A program made the position numbers and the translations under genes. Below, piece by piece: positions 21,073 through 33,423 of a DNA stretch of 64,000 nucleotides. The DNA lies in NCBI GenBank assembly GCA_036785325.1, contig JAXIVH010000002.1, positions 9,392,703-9,456,702 of the forward strand, read 5' to 3'. This DNA comes from Urophycis tenuis (lineage: Eukaryota; Chordata; Actinopteri; Gadiformes; Phycidae). The stretch's first letter is position 1, and each line of letters opens with the position of its first letter. The notes under the pieces were generated by a model. It searched no databases. It worked only from the letters and a program-made list of their open reading frames with translations, and was not told the origin of the DNA.

Positions 21073-21272
21073 NNNNNNNNNNNNNNNNNNNNNNNNNNNN
21101 NNNNNNNNNNNNNNNNNNNNNNNNNNNNNNNNNNNNNNNNNNNNNNNNNNNNNNNNNNNNNNNNNNNNNNNNNNNNNNNNNNNNNNNNNNNNNNNNNNNN
21201 NNNNNNNNNNNNNNNNNNNNNNNNNNNNNNNNNNNNNNNNNNNNNNNNNNNNNNNNNNNNNNNNNNNNNNNN
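21073..21272. other. Assembly gap (200 N)
   Basis: Exactly 200 N. The round number indicates a fixed-size scaffolding gap of unknown true length. It marks the left end of the contig carrying CTLD units A-C. Confidence 0.98.
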
Positions 21273-21674
21273 GAGGGAGAGAGTCAGTGTCAGGGGGGGC
21301 TCTGGGCCTTGTTGACAAGGCTAGTGGCGTGGAGTTTGTGACCAGGGTGGGAGGGGTCGGCCATAATCTTACCTGCACGCCTCAGAGTCCTGGAGGTGTA
21401 CACGTCCTAGAGCAACGGCAGATTGCAGCCAATCACCTTCTCTGCAGACCGAATGACGCGCTGCACTCTGCCCTTGTCCTTGGCGGTGGCAGCAGCGAAC
21501 CAGATGGTGATGGAGGAGGTGAGGATGGACTCAATGATGGAGGAGTAGAAGTGCACCATCATTGTCCTGGGCAGGTTGAATTTCTTCAGCTGCCTCAGGA
21601 AGTACATCCTCTGCTGGGCTTTCTTGATGAGGGAGCTGATGTTCAGCTCCCACTCGAGATCCTGGGAGATGACC
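21273..21674 (-). mobile_element. LINE fragment X, copy in unit A (cut by gap)
   Basis: A minus-strand frame encodes the C-terminal end of a LINE reverse transcriptase (KKAQQRMYFLRQLKKFNLP, then FYSSIIESIL). It is nearly identical to the copy at 27996-28684. Its 3' end lies in the gap. At its 5' side it joins unit sequence at GACCGTATTTGCC, exactly as in unit B. LINE family: Rex/CR1/L2-like. Confidence 0.75.
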
Positions 21675-22871
21675 GTATTTGCCTGCACTGTCGCTGGTAC
21701 AATAGCAATGTTAGCTTTGCTTGTCAGATGGGAGACAGAGAAGGATTGAGACAGACCTGTTACACTTTGATACTACCTACTGCACCACAGATATGGACCA
21801 GAGACACTCTGTACGTCACAGTTTAGGTTTTGTTTTGTCGTTAGGGGACACTGTTCAGTCTTTTGGGTTTAGTCATTTTCAGTGGATTTAATGCACCTGT
21901 GTTTACTGGCTCATTTAACCTTTCCACATGTGTATTTAAGTTCACAGGTTTTCTTTGATTGCCACTGAGTTTTCACTGTGTATATGCTACTGATTGGCCT
22001 GTGGCTTGGGTGTCAGCTCTGGACAAGAGTGTAATATGTCTTAAAATATAGTTGATTTTGAGTTAGATCAAAGCCTCGTTTTTCAGTGTCTTTGCGTCTG
22101 AGTTCATGTTTTTCTTTTGGGCTTTAGTCCAGTGTGATACTGTAGTCCTACTGCACTTTAGTGATGGAGCAGTGAGACACTCTGTAGGCCTATTGCACTA
22201 TAGAGATGCACCAGGAAGGCCCTCTGCAGGCCTACTGCATTAGTTGGAGGAGTGAGGCATCTTGTAGACCTTCTGCAGTAGTTGCACCACAGAGACACTG
22301 TAAGCATGCTTCACTGTAGAGATGTAGACACTCTGTAGGCCTGAGTAGTCAGGTCTAAGTGTCCTGGCCTTTAGTGAGTTCATTTTCATGTAGTGTACAT
22401 TTTTGTGTTCATGTTATAATAGCTATGAGTTCACATAAGGAAAACATATTTTATTGATACTTTTATGAAATTAAAAAGAATGGTAACAAATGGCAGGTAA
22501 AACAATTTGAGATGCATTTATTAATATACAATACATCAGAATGTTCATATTGAGTAACATGCAAACATTTTGGACATGAACTTTGTCCCAATACACACAA
22601 ACACACACAGACACACACACACACACACACGCACGCACGCACGCACGCATGCACGCACGCATGCACGCACACACACACACACACACAAACACTTTGCTGT
22701 CGGTTTCAATGTGAATGCCGACAGTTAAAGTCATACTCTATGAACATTAAAAAAAACAACAAAATTGAAGTAAAACGGAAGTGTGGAGATTCAATTGGAA
22801 TTCGTTCTAGCTCCTAAAATACAGCCACATATAAGAGTTTTCACTACTTCTTCCCAGCCTGAGAGTGATAG
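21675..22871 (-). other. 3' flank of CTLD unit A
   Basis: Non-coding sequence shared by all CTLD units. It contains an imperfect tandem motif (variants of AGACACTCTGTAGGCCTACTGCA) at about 22140-22350 and a compound (CA)n/(GCAC)n microsatellite at about 22594-22687. No other gene is present. Confidence 0.7.
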
Positions 22872-24316
22872 CTAAACAGAGAGCGCCCTCTTTTCACACA
22901 TCCATCGGTTTTTGACCTTGCAGTCCACAGCACTCCATCCAGGATCTTTATCATTTTTTTTCCATGTTATTGCACAGGAGGGACTGGAGGTGGTGTGGTT
23001 AGCTCCTGTCCAGTAGCTGTGAGTGTGTATTGGGAGGAGGAGGTGTGGTGTTTGGGTCAGATGATTGCAGACCGATCAGATGATTCAATGTGTTTGATGT
23101 TTTCTCTTACCTTAGAGACACATCCTTCCCATCAACCCAGCTCCATGTCCCATTCCCAGCTGGGTCCGACAGGCCCAGCCAGTAGCCACTGCTGTCATGA
23201 GTCTTATGGTAGCTGTTTGTATGCACAAACGCCTGTTGACATTGAAAAGACAATAAACTATTCAACAGTTTAATGAAACTTAATTCATCCTGAACTCGTA
23301 TCTTTTTCCGATAATGATCATTTGACTCTTAATCCCACTCACTGCTCTCCTGCTAGTTCCATGTTTACCTGTTCCTCTTCATTGTCTATCACAACCAAAT
23401 CTGCGTTCCTTCTCCTGCAGTCATCCCGAGCTTCAGCCCACGTCTTCCACATTGATTCATTAGTATGGTCCATAGTCACATAGCAGCTGGAACTATGTTG
23501 GAGCCATCCTCTTTCACAAGGCGTACACACTAAACACAAGCATACACAAAGCAACAAGCAGCACATGTCGTCTGTGAGTTACTAACATTAGGCTATTCAT
23601 ATTCAGTAATTGTGTTTTATTGTTCAATAAAGTATCTTAGAGATTAGTTTTTATCTTACTTATACTCTTGTTTTGTTGGTTTTGGCAGTATCCGTCAATG
23701 GTCATCTGAGCACAAGTGAGGTTTATTTGAGTTAGTTTTGTCCTCAGATCATTGGCTTCCTTCTGAGAAACATCACAGCTTCTGCTCAGGTTACTGTAAA
23801 TCATCTCCAGGATTTCATAGGATGATGTGATCCCTTTTGATTGTTGCAATTGACTTATCAACTCATAAGAGCCTAGAGAGAAGAGAAGAGGAAGCATTTG
23901 ACTCAATCAACCAAGAATATCGCTCAAACACAGCTAAAGGCGACAGTCTACGGAACACATTCAAATGACAGGAGCAGATTGGCATGCATTAAGGAAACAG
24001 CGTATATTTTGAGTTCATAGCAACACATCCCTTTTGTTTCTGCGCCAATATACGTTACAGCCTCTGGCGGTTTTGCAGTCGTAACAATGGTACACTATAT
24101 CATATCATCCCCACTGTGGAACCAAAACAACTTCTGCATCGTTCCACAGTAACGGACAGTAAATGCCCTGCTGTCTAGAGGTGTATCTTCTGCTGTCTTA
24201 TTCCCACAGGAATAAGGAGACGAGGTCCGATTTGTGCTCACAGTAGATACGAAGCGCCGTGAGGATTGACAGCGTGGTGACAAGCACCACTAGGAGGCCA
24301 ATGGATCGCTTCTTAT
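22872..24316 (-). pseudogene. CTLD-A: C-type-lectin-like receptor lacking exon 1
   Basis: Five exons match the intact paralogue B: transmembrane 24242-24316, stalk 23660-23872, and CTLD exons 23369-23529, 23111-23232 and 22872-23016. All splice sites and frames are intact. The encoded CTLD has the usual cysteines (CTPCERGW, SSSCYV, DDCRRR, PSCA, VDCK, WMCEK) and the WLGL motif, but no EPN/QPD or WND calcium-sugar motifs, as in NK-type lectin-like receptors. The first exon, which encodes MDSNPKELDSTKVSSAA in B, C and E, is missing: sequence just before 24774 joins directly to the L2 element, removing the interval that holds exon 1 in unit C. It is therefore probably a pseudogene, unless transcription starts elsewhere and supplies another initiator. 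Confidence 0.8.
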
Positions 24317-24318
24317 CT

Positions 24319-24320
<2 letters not shown>

Positions 24321-24357
<37 letters not shown>
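24321..24357. repeat. (GA)n microsatellite at the CTLD-A transmembrane exon acceptor
   Basis: On the coding (minus) strand this is a CT tract running straight into TTCAG of the acceptor. Equivalent tracts are about 73 bp in B (31343-31415), 33 bp in C (40031-40063) and 88 bp in E (62112-62199). Confidence 0.95.
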
Positions 24358-24360
<3 letters not shown>

Positions 24361-24773
24361 GGAGAAAGAGATGTACAAGCGACAGACAACGTTGTAAATG
24401 AGTCCACATGGTGGACAGCGGCCACACACCAAGAGGACATGGTTTCTACGGTTCTGTGGACGTGGGCTTTTTGTAAGTCGCTTTGGATAGAAGCATCTGC
24501 TAAATGCCCTAAATGTAAATGTGGGGTTTGATGACATTTCTATTTGTGACAAATAAGCATCTTGTTCTCCAGCTCCTTTTTGGCACCAAGGTGTTATTGA
24601 GACCCTAAAATGAGTTAGTTTGATGGGAATGGTTGAAATGAACCCTTGATAATCAAATCCCTTCAGTACAAATTTTGACTAGTCAATGTGTACATATGGT
24701 AAAATTAATATATATATATTTTTTTTCGAAGGGACTTTGTTTAATGACATATTCTACATAATAAGCCTTTTCA

Positions 24774-27463
24774 GTGACACAATCATTCAGGTACAGTGTC
24801 AGAGGGCCAAGGTCAATGTTGGGGGAAGAGTGGCAACTTGGTCCAAACAACATTACTTCGGTCTTGCTCTCTTTTAGACTGAGGAAATTAAATGAGAGCC
24901 AGGCTTTAATGTCATTAAGACAGTCTATGAGTGGCTGGACTGAGTGAGCATTGTTTTGTGACAATGGGACATAAATCTGACAATCATCAGCATAAAAGTT
25001 AAATGAAATGCCATGTTTCCTAAAAACAGAACCGAGGGGGAGTAGATAAGGAGCAAATAAAAGAGGGCCGAGAATTGAGCCCTGGGGAACCCCATGTGGA
25101 AGAGGAGCTGTTGAGGACACAGAGTTGTCAAGTTTTACACAAAAACTTCTGTCGGTTAGGTATGACCGAAACCAGTCAAGGGCAATGCCCTTAATGCCCA
25201 CACAGTGCTCGAGGTGAAAGATTAAAATGCTGTGGTCAACAGTGTCAAATGCAGCAGACAAGTCTAAAAGCACCAAGACAACAGACTTCCCAAAATCTGT
25301 TGACAACAGTATATCATTTGACACCTTCAAAAGTGCTGATTCTGTGCTATGGAGGGTTTTGAACCCGGATTGGAACAGCTCGGTGATACCATTTTCTTCC
25401 AAGAATGGTAGCAACTGATTGTGAACAATCCTCTCTAAGATTTTGGAGATTAATGGTAAATTTGAGATAGGCCTGAAATTTGAACAGAGAGAGGGATCGA
25501 GGCCTGTTTTTTTTAAAGTAGGGGTCCTACTACTGCATGTTTAAAATCCCCTGGTACTGTACCAGAGGAGAGACTACTGTTGACAATCTCAAGGACAATT
25601 GGTCCAATAGTAGCAAGTACCTCTTTAAACAGGCGAGGGGGAATGGCATCTGCAGGGGAACCGGAGGGCTTCATATGACCTTGTGTCCTTGTGACCCTGT
25701 GTCCTTTAAAATGGAGAAGGACACCGGCTCAAACTGAACAAATACAGATGTACAGGTCAGGAGAATTGAAGGGTCATAAGAGGGCTTAGAGATACAGGCT
25801 CTAGTTGACACAATCTTATCAATGAAAAAGTGAAGGAATCTTTCACAAGTTTCAGTGGAGGCATCAAAACTAATACATTTGGGAACCTCAAGGACAGTTT
25901 TTATGGTTTTAAACAGAGCACTGGGATTGTTACAGTTAGAAGCAATTATTTCTGAGAAGTATTTATTCTTCTCAGCTTTTACGGTCTTCTGATAACACAA
26001 CAGGCGCTCTTTAAGAATACCATAAGATACATGTAACCTGTCCTTTTTCCACATGCGCTCCGCTCTCCTGCACTCTCGCCTGGCAGCACGATTGACGTCA
26101 TTCAACCAGGGCTCGGGCGCAGGTTTGGTGCGCCAGCTCTTAAGAGGAGCGGTCAAGTCCAGTGTTTGTAAACAAATAGAGTGAAAACTCGATGCCAGCT
26201 CCTCAGTATTCAAACTCATAGATGCTTTAGAATTATCCTCGGAGAAACCAATGAAAGCAGAGGAGAACAGAGCTGCGGAGGAGGAGTTAAACATGCGGCA
26301 GCGTTGAGTAGGAGCGCACGGTTTAACCAAACAGAGTGGGGATATCAAATAAGATTGGCATGTGATCAGAGAAGACAGCGTCAGAAATATCCAAATTGGA
26401 AACACGCAGACCGTGCGAGAGCACTAAGTCAAGTGTGTGTCCGAGTTCGTGGGTAGGACCAGACACGGACTGCACGAAATTAAAAGGGTCAATAACATTT
26501 AAAAAGTTCCTGGAGATCGGCTCGTCTGGGCAGCAGATGTGAATATTAAAATCGCCAATAATAAGGACACGATCGTATTTAGGCAGAAATTCGGCCAGAA
26601 ATTCAGAAAAGTCACTTATAAAGTCCTTGTTGTACGTTGTACTTGGGTGGTCGATAAATGACAGCGCACAAGACAACACTTTTAAAAACAACTGCTATTC
26701 CTCCTCCTTTTTGACCCGACGACCGCGGGGAATTAAAATAGCAGCAATCCGGTGGTAAGAGTTCAATAAGCGGGGTGGACTCACCAGCACTCAGCCACGT
26801 CTCTGTTACACAGAGAAAATCCAGTCCACGGGACGTAAAGAAATCCCTTAGAATAAAAGTTTTATTTGCCAGTGATCTTGCGTTGACAAGGCCGAACCTG
26901 GCAGGGACCGGCTCGTTCGAGGCCTCAGCTGTTCGTGGAGCTCGACACAGGGTCCGCAGATGGCGAGGGTTCACCCCACGCCAGCGGGGACGGGGAGAGC
27001 AGGGGCCTCGGGGGCGGATTTCCTCATCCGAACCAACGACAGGTAACAGCCAGGTGTCGGCAGGGTCCAGCGAGCGCGGGTGGAGAAAGAGACCAGGTAC
27101 CGCTCCGTTTACCCTCAAGGGAACCACAAGGAATCGTGCCGAGAGGACCTTAAGCTTTACCACCTTTGCCACTGCGTTTACCGCGGCGGCGCCGGCGTTT
27201 AAACCGGGGAAGTTGAGCGAGGGTGCGCCAAAGGTGAGTCGGTATCCCAGAGAGGTGAGACGGCTGAAGCATTGTATGATCATCATGATCATGGTAGATT
27301 TTCGCCAAGTCCTTGGCAGAGGGGCGAAGATCGAGCAGTGTTTGGCGATCATACACAAGCAGTGAGCTTACATTAGAGACAACAATCGATACAAACAGCA
27401 CAAACACAAACAGTGTTGACAGCGAGAGACGGCAAGCCACACACACCGGCGCCATCTTGCACA
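24774..27463 (-). mobile_element. L2/CR1-group LINE, copy 1 (3' truncated, inactive)
   Basis: Minus-strand pieces in order: N-terminal frame 27150-27494; endonuclease start 26612-27358 (LVNARSLANK, CVTETWL); endonuclease end 26323-26691 (IIGDFNIH, SDHMPILFD); linker 25671-26405; reverse transcriptase 24683-25414 (LDLSAAFDTVDH, HGVPQGSILGPLLF, YADD). This is the APE-endonuclease plus RT order of Jockey/L2/CR1 LINEs. Frameshifts in the endonuclease, after the linker and in an A-run before the RT break the frame, and all are shared with copy 2. The 3' third is deleted at 24774. Confidence 0.85.
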
Positions 27464-27995
27464 CCAAGATGTTTGCTTTATTACTCAACTTCAAAAAACC
27501 TCCTCCTAATCTTCTGGATGAGGTCTAATAAAGAATACATAAAACTGTAACATGTTTATGGACAATGAGTTGTTGTTTTTGCTTTTATATATTTTTCATG
27601 AAATTTTCTTTCTCATCATGACGTTATTGTTGTTGTTGTTATTCTATATTTACTTTCCCTCGCCTTTCGGTATGTCTTGGGAACTGGAGTGTACAAATGA
27701 TTAGTTGTGTTTGTTTGTATAATGTATCCCTTTACTTCATAAATAACGTAGACATCTATACGAATCATTTGCCGTGAGAAAACGCAAGCCCACTTTCGTT
27801 TGACTTCTGCTTCAACGCGGATGATTATGACGAATGTTCCAACTAAAATGTTGAACTCATGTCTGGACTTCAAACAACCTTATTGTCATCTTGTAGATTA
27901 TTTCCAATGATGGAATCAATACAAAGTAGCAGGTGAATGCGCAAGATGAGCAAAGAGCTGCTGCTCTTTGACAAAGCAATGAGTTTTGTCAAAGA
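27464..27995 (-). other. Spacer between CTLD units A and B
   Basis: AT-rich non-coding sequence repeated at 32195-32726, 44123-44384 and, inverted, at about 60985-61320. It is upstream flank of each CTLD unit. No gene is recognised. Confidence 0.7.
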
Positions 27996-28684
27996 ATCAG
28001 AATCAGAATCAGAATCAGATTTATTGCCAAGTAGGGTTGCACCTACAAGGAATTTGTCTTCGTGCAATTGGTCCAAGAGAAAAGCAGTATGAAAAATATA
28101 AGTAAGTAAGTAAAATAACTATAAATATATATATACAACGTACAATGAATATGGAATACGGAGCAGTAGTGCATGCAAAGAAAAATGGTGGTACCGAATG
28201 AGTACACACTGTACACACTGTGCGTTAATGTAACAGACGATCTGAAGATGCCACGTTAATGTAGCGTGTAGGACTGTGTGGGGGGAGGGAGAGAGTCAGT
28301 GTCAGGGGGGGCTCTGGGCCTTGTTGACAAGGCTAGTGGCGTGGAGTTTGTGACCAGGGTGGGAGGGGTCGGCCATAATCTTACCTGCACGCCTCAGAGT
28401 CCTGGAGGTGTACACGTCCTAGAGCAACGGCAGATTGCAGCCAATCACCTTCTCTGCAGACCGAATGACGCGCTGCACTCTGCCCTTGTCCTTGGCGGTG
28501 GCAGCAGCGAACCAGATGGTGATGGAGGAGGTGAGGATGGACTCAATGATGGAGGAGTAGAAGTGCACCATCATTGTCCTGGGCAGGTTGAATTTCTTCA
28601 GCTGCCTCAGGAAGTACATCCTCTGCTGGGCTTTCTTGATGAGGGAGCTGATGTTCAGCTCCCACTCGAGATCCTGGGAGATGA
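27996..28684 (-). mobile_element. LINE fragment X, copy in unit B
   Basis: A 5'-truncated LINE 3' end. The RT C-terminus is at 28419-28700 and a 3' tail of TTCTGA-type repeats lies at 27996-28019 (seen as AATCAG on the plus strand). The empty site is visible at 32711-32745, where GTCAAAGA joins CCGTATTTACCC directly, so the insertion limits are well defined. Any target-site duplication is at most 2 bp. Confidence 0.8.
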
Positions 28685-29893
28685 CCGTATTTGCCCGCAC
28701 TGTCGCTGGTACAATAGCAATGTTAGCTTTGCTTGTCAGATGGGAGACAGAGAAGGATTGAGACAGACCTGTTACACTTTGATACTACCTACTGCACCAC
28801 AGATATGGACCAGAGACACTCTGTACATCACAGTTTAGGTTTTGTTTTGTCGTTAGGGGACACTGTTCAGTCTTTTGGGTTTAGTCATTTTCAGTGGATT
28901 TAATGCACCTGTGTTTACTGGCTCATTTAACCTTTTCACATGTGTATTTAAGTTCACAGGTTTTCTTTGATTGCCACTGAGTTTTCACTGTGTATATGCT
29001 ACTGATTGGCCTGTGGCTTGGGTGTCAGCTCTGGACAAGAGTGTAATATGTCTTAAAATATAGTTGATTTTGAGTTAGATCAAAGCCTCGTTTTTCAGTG
29101 TCTTTGCGTCTGAGTTCATGTTTTTCTTTTGGGCTTTAGTCCAGTGTGATACTGTAGTCCTACTGCACTTTAGTGATGGAGCAGTGAGACACTCTGTAGG
29201 CCTATTGCACTATAGAGATGCACCAGGAAGGCCCTCTGCAGGCCTACTGCATTAGTTGGAGGAGTGAGGCATCTTGTAGACCTTCTGCAGTAGTTGCACC
29301 ACAGAGACACTGTAAGCATGCTTCACTGTAGAGATGTAGACACTCTGTAGGCCTGAGTAGTCAGGTCTAAGTGTCCTGGCCTTTAGTGAGTTCATTTTCA
29401 TGTAGTGTACATTTTTGTGTTCATGTTATAATAGATATGAGTTCAAATAAGGAAGGAATATTTTATTGATACTTTTATGAAATTAAAAAGAATGGTAACA
29501 AATGGCAGGTAAAACAATTTGAGATGCATTTATTAATATACAATACATCAGAATGTTCATATTGAGTAACATGCAAACATTTTGGACATGAACTTTGTCC
29601 CAATACACACACTGACACACAAACACACACAGACACACACACACACACACACGCACGCACGCACGCACGCATGCACGCACGCATGCACGCACACACACAC
29701 ACACACACAAACAATTTGCTGTCGGTTTCAATGTGAATGCCGACAGTTAAAGTCATACTCTATGAACATTAAAAAAACAAACAAAATTGAAGTAAATCTT
29801 AAGTGTGGAGATTCAATTGGAATTCGTTCTAGCTCCTAAAATACAGCCACATATAAGAGTTTTCACTACTTCTTCCCAGCCTGAGAGTGATAG
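28685..29893 (-). other. 3' flank of CTLD unit B
   Basis: Non-coding sequence nearly identical to 21675-22871, with the same imperfect 20-60 bp tandem motif and a compound (CA)n/(GCAC)n microsatellite at about 29603-29711. Confidence 0.7.
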
Positions 29894-31340
29894 CTAAACA
29901 GAGAGCGCCCTCTTTTCACACATCCATCGGTTTTTGACCTTGCAGTCCACAGCACTCCATCCAGGATCTTTATCATTTTTTTTCCATGTTATTGCACAGT
30001 AGGGACTGGAGGTGGTGTGGTTAGCTCCTGTCCAGTAGCTGTGAGTGTGTATTGGGAGGAGGAGGTGTGGTGTTTGGGTCAGATGATTGCAGACCGATCA
30101 GATGATTCAATGTGTTTGATGTTTTCTCTTACCTTAGAGACACATCCTTCCCATCAACCCAGCTCCATGTCCCATTCCCAGCTGGGTCGGACAGGCCCAG
30201 CCAGTAGCCACTGCTGTCGTTAGTCTTAGGGTAGCTGTTTGTATGCACAAACGCCTGTTGACATTGAAAAGACAATAAACTATTCAACAGTTTAATGAAA
30301 CTTAATTCATCGTGAACTCGTATCTTTTTCTGATAATGATCATTTGACTCTTAATCCCACTCACTGCTCTCCTGCTAGTTCCATGTTTACCTGTTCCTCT
30401 TCATTGTCTATCACGACCAAATCTGCGTTCCTTCTCCGGCAGTAATCCCGAGCTTCAGCCCACGTCTCCCACATTGATTCATTAGTATGGTCCACAATCA
30501 CATAGCAGCTGGAACTATGTTGGAGCCATCCTGTTTCACAAGGCGTACACACTAAACACAAGCATACACAAAGCAACAAGCAGCGCATGTCGTCTGTGAG
30601 TTACTAACATTAGGCTATTCATATTCAGTAATTGTGTTTTATTGTTCAATAAAGTATCTTAGAGATTAGTTTTTATCTTACTTATACTCGTTTTGTGTTT
30701 ATCGCGGCAGTATCCATCAATGGTCATCTGAGCACAAGTGAGGTTTATTTGAGTTAGTTTTGTCCTCAGATCATTGGCTTCCTTCTGAGAAACATCACGG
30801 CTTCTGCTCAGGTTACTGTAAATCATCTCCAGGATTTCATAGGATGATGTGATCCCTTTTGATTGTTGCAATTGACTTATCAACTCAAAAGAGCCTAGAG
30901 AGAAGAGAAGAGGAAGCATTTGACTCAATCAACCAAGAATATCGCTCAAACACAGCTAAAGGCGACAGTCTACGGAACACATTCAAATGACAGGAGCAGA
31001 TTGGCATGCATTAAGGAAACAGCGTATATTTTGAGTTCATAGCAACACATCCCTTTTGTTTCTGCGCCAATATACGTTACAGCCTCTGGCGGTTTTGCAG
31101 TCGTAACAATGGTACACTATATCATATCATCCCCACTGTGGAACCAAAACAACTTCTGCATCGTTCCACAGTAACGGACAGTAAATGCCCTGCTGTCTAG
31201 AGGTGTATCTTCTGCTGTCTTATTCCCACAGGAATAAGGAGACGAGGTCCGATTTGTGCTCACAGTAGATACGAAGCGCCGTGAGGATTGACAGCGTGGT
31301 GACAAGCACCACTAGGAGGCCAATGGATCGCTTCTTATCT

Positions 31341-31418
<78 letters not shown>

Positions 31419-32062
31419 AGAAAGAGATGTACAAGCGACAGACAACGTTGTAAATGAGTCCACATGGTGGACAGCAGCCACACACCAAGAGGACATGGTT
31501 TCTACGGTTGTGTGGACGTGGGCTTTTTGTAAGTCACTTTGGATAGAAGCATCTGCTAAATGCCCTAAATGTAAATGTGGGGTTTGATGACATTTCTATT
31601 TGTGACAAATTGTTCTCCAGCTCCTTTTTGGGACCAAGGTGTTATTGAGAACCTAAAATGATTTAGTTTGATGGAAATGGTTGAAATGAACTCTGATCAT
31701 CAAATCCCTTCAGTACAAATTTTGATGGTAAAATTAATATTATTATTTTTTTTCTGGAGTTACTTTGTTTAATGACATATTCTACATAATAAGCCTTTTC
31801 AATTCCACCTGAAAAACTGATGTGATGAAAACATTATGTCTGTACCGGTAATAGGAAATGTACTGGCTGAACACTAATCTGACTCTATAAGGAGCAGGTA
31901 CTCGAGGAAGGAAGAGTGCATTCAACAGTAAAGTTGAACTTTGGATGAGTTGGACCCAAGGTTACATACACTAAGGTATAACACCAATAACAATACATTA
32001 TCACACTCACCTGCAGCAGAAGATACCTTTGTAGAGTCTAACTCCTTTGGGTTGCTGTCCAT
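29894..32062 (-). CDS. CTLD-B: type II C-type-lectin-like receptor, short tail (6 exons, 255 aa)
   Basis: Exons: 32011-32062, 31264-31338, 30682-30894, 30391-30551, 30133-30254 and 29894-30038 (768 nt), all GT/AG with consistent phases. The start is ATG at 32062 (MDSNPKELDSTKVSSAA). The product is a predicted type II membrane protein: an 18-residue cytoplasmic tail without tyrosine, a KKR stop, and a membrane helix at about residues 22-42 with an Arg at 40 near its outer end. A stalk of about 70 residues carries glycosylation sites NLS and NLT, then a CTLD runs from about residue 114. The CTLD keeps the fold cysteines and WLGL but lacks the EPN/QPD and WND sugar-binding motifs, so it is more likely to bind protein ligands, as killer-cell lectin-like receptors do. 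Immune-receptor role is inferred. Orthology to a named gene is unknown. Confidence 0.8.
31343..31415. repeat. (GA)n microsatellite at the CTLD-B transmembrane exon acceptor
   Basis: A pure tract; on the coding strand it is CT and forms the polypyrimidine tract of the acceptor at 31339-31340. Confidence 0.95.
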
Positions 32063-33423
32063 CTTGGATCAATAGAGCTCTTTAATCATGACCTGGGTAC
32101 AGACAGGACAACCTTGTCATTCAGGGCTGAAAGGTATTTCTGCTTTTCACTAACTTCTGCTTTCATGATGACATGGAGAATACAGTACCGACTTCCACCA
32201 AAGATGTTTGCCTTGATTACTCAACTTCAAAAACCCTCCTCCTAATCTTCTGGATGTGGTCTAATAAAGAATACATAAAACTGTAACATGTTTATGGACA
32301 ATGAGTTGTTGTTTTTGCTTTTATATATTTTTCATGACTTTTCTTTCTCATCATGACGTTATTGTTGTTGTTGTTATTCTACATTTACTTTCCCTCGCCT
32401 TTCGGTATGTCTTGGGAACTGGAGTGTACAAATGATTAGTTGTGTTTGTTTGTATAATGTATACCTTTACTTCATAAATAAAGTAGACATCTATATGAAT
32501 CATTTGACGTGAGAAAACACAAGCCCACTTTCATTTGACTTCTGCTTCAACGCTGATGATTATGACGAATGTTCCAGCTGAAATATTTAACTCATGTCCG
32601 GATGTCAAACAACCTTATTGTCATGGTGTAGATTATTTCCAATGATGGAATCAATACAAAGTAGCAAGTGAACGCGCAAGATGAGCAAAGAGCTGCTGCT
32701 CTTTGACAAAGCAATGAGTTTTGTCAAAGACCGTATTTACCCGCACTGTCGCTGGTACAATAGCAATGTTAGCTTTGCTTGTCAGATGGGAGACAGAGAA
32801 GGATTGAGACAGACCTGTTACACTATGATACTACCTACTGCACCACAGAGATGGCCCAGAGACTCTCTGTATGTCACAGTTTAGGTTTTGTTTTGTCGTT
32901 AGGGGACACTGTTCAGTCTTTTGGGTTTAGTCATTTTCAGTGGAGTTAATGCATCTGTGTTTAAACTTTACTGGCTCATTTAACCTTTTCACTTGTGTAT
33001 TTAAGTTCACAGGTTTTCTCTGCTTGCCACTGAGTTTTCACTGTGTATATGCTACTGATTGGCCTGTGGCTTGGGTGTCACCTTTGGACAAGAGGGTAAT
33101 ATGTCTTAAAATATAGTTGATTTTGAGTTAGATCAAAGCCTCATTTTTCAGTGTCTTTGCGTCTGAGTTCATGTTCCTCTTTTGGGCTTTAGTCCAGTGT
33201 GATCCTGTAGTCCTACTGCACTTTAGTGATGGAGCAGTGAGACACTCTGTAGGCCTATTGCACTATAGAGATGCACCAGGAAGGCCCTCTGCAGGCCTAC
33301 TGCATTATATGGAGCAGTGAGGCACCTTGTAGACCTACTGCAGTAGTTGCACCACGGAGACACTGTAAGCATGCTTCACTGTAGAGATGTAGACACTCTG
33401 TAGGCCTGAGTAGTCAGGTCTAA
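32063..33423 (-). other. Upstream flank of CTLD-B and 3' flank of CTLD unit C
   Basis: 32063-32726 is upstream sequence of gene B and preserves the empty site of the L2 insertion (about 32113-32200). 32711-32745 preserves the empty site of LINE X. 32746-33420 is 3' flank of unit C with the imperfect tandem motif. No additional gene is seen. Confidence 0.65.

Noticed and set aside
20807..21826. 339-aa frame across the first assembly gap
   Set aside because: It exists only because N bases do not create stops; the right part is antisense to LINE X.
26775..27365. 196-aa plus-strand frame (repeated at 43434-44024)
   Set aside because: It is antisense to the L2 endonuclease region and is duplicated only because the LINE is.
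28278..28838. 186-aa plus-strand frame
   Set aside because: It is the antisense shadow of the LINE X reverse-transcriptase end.
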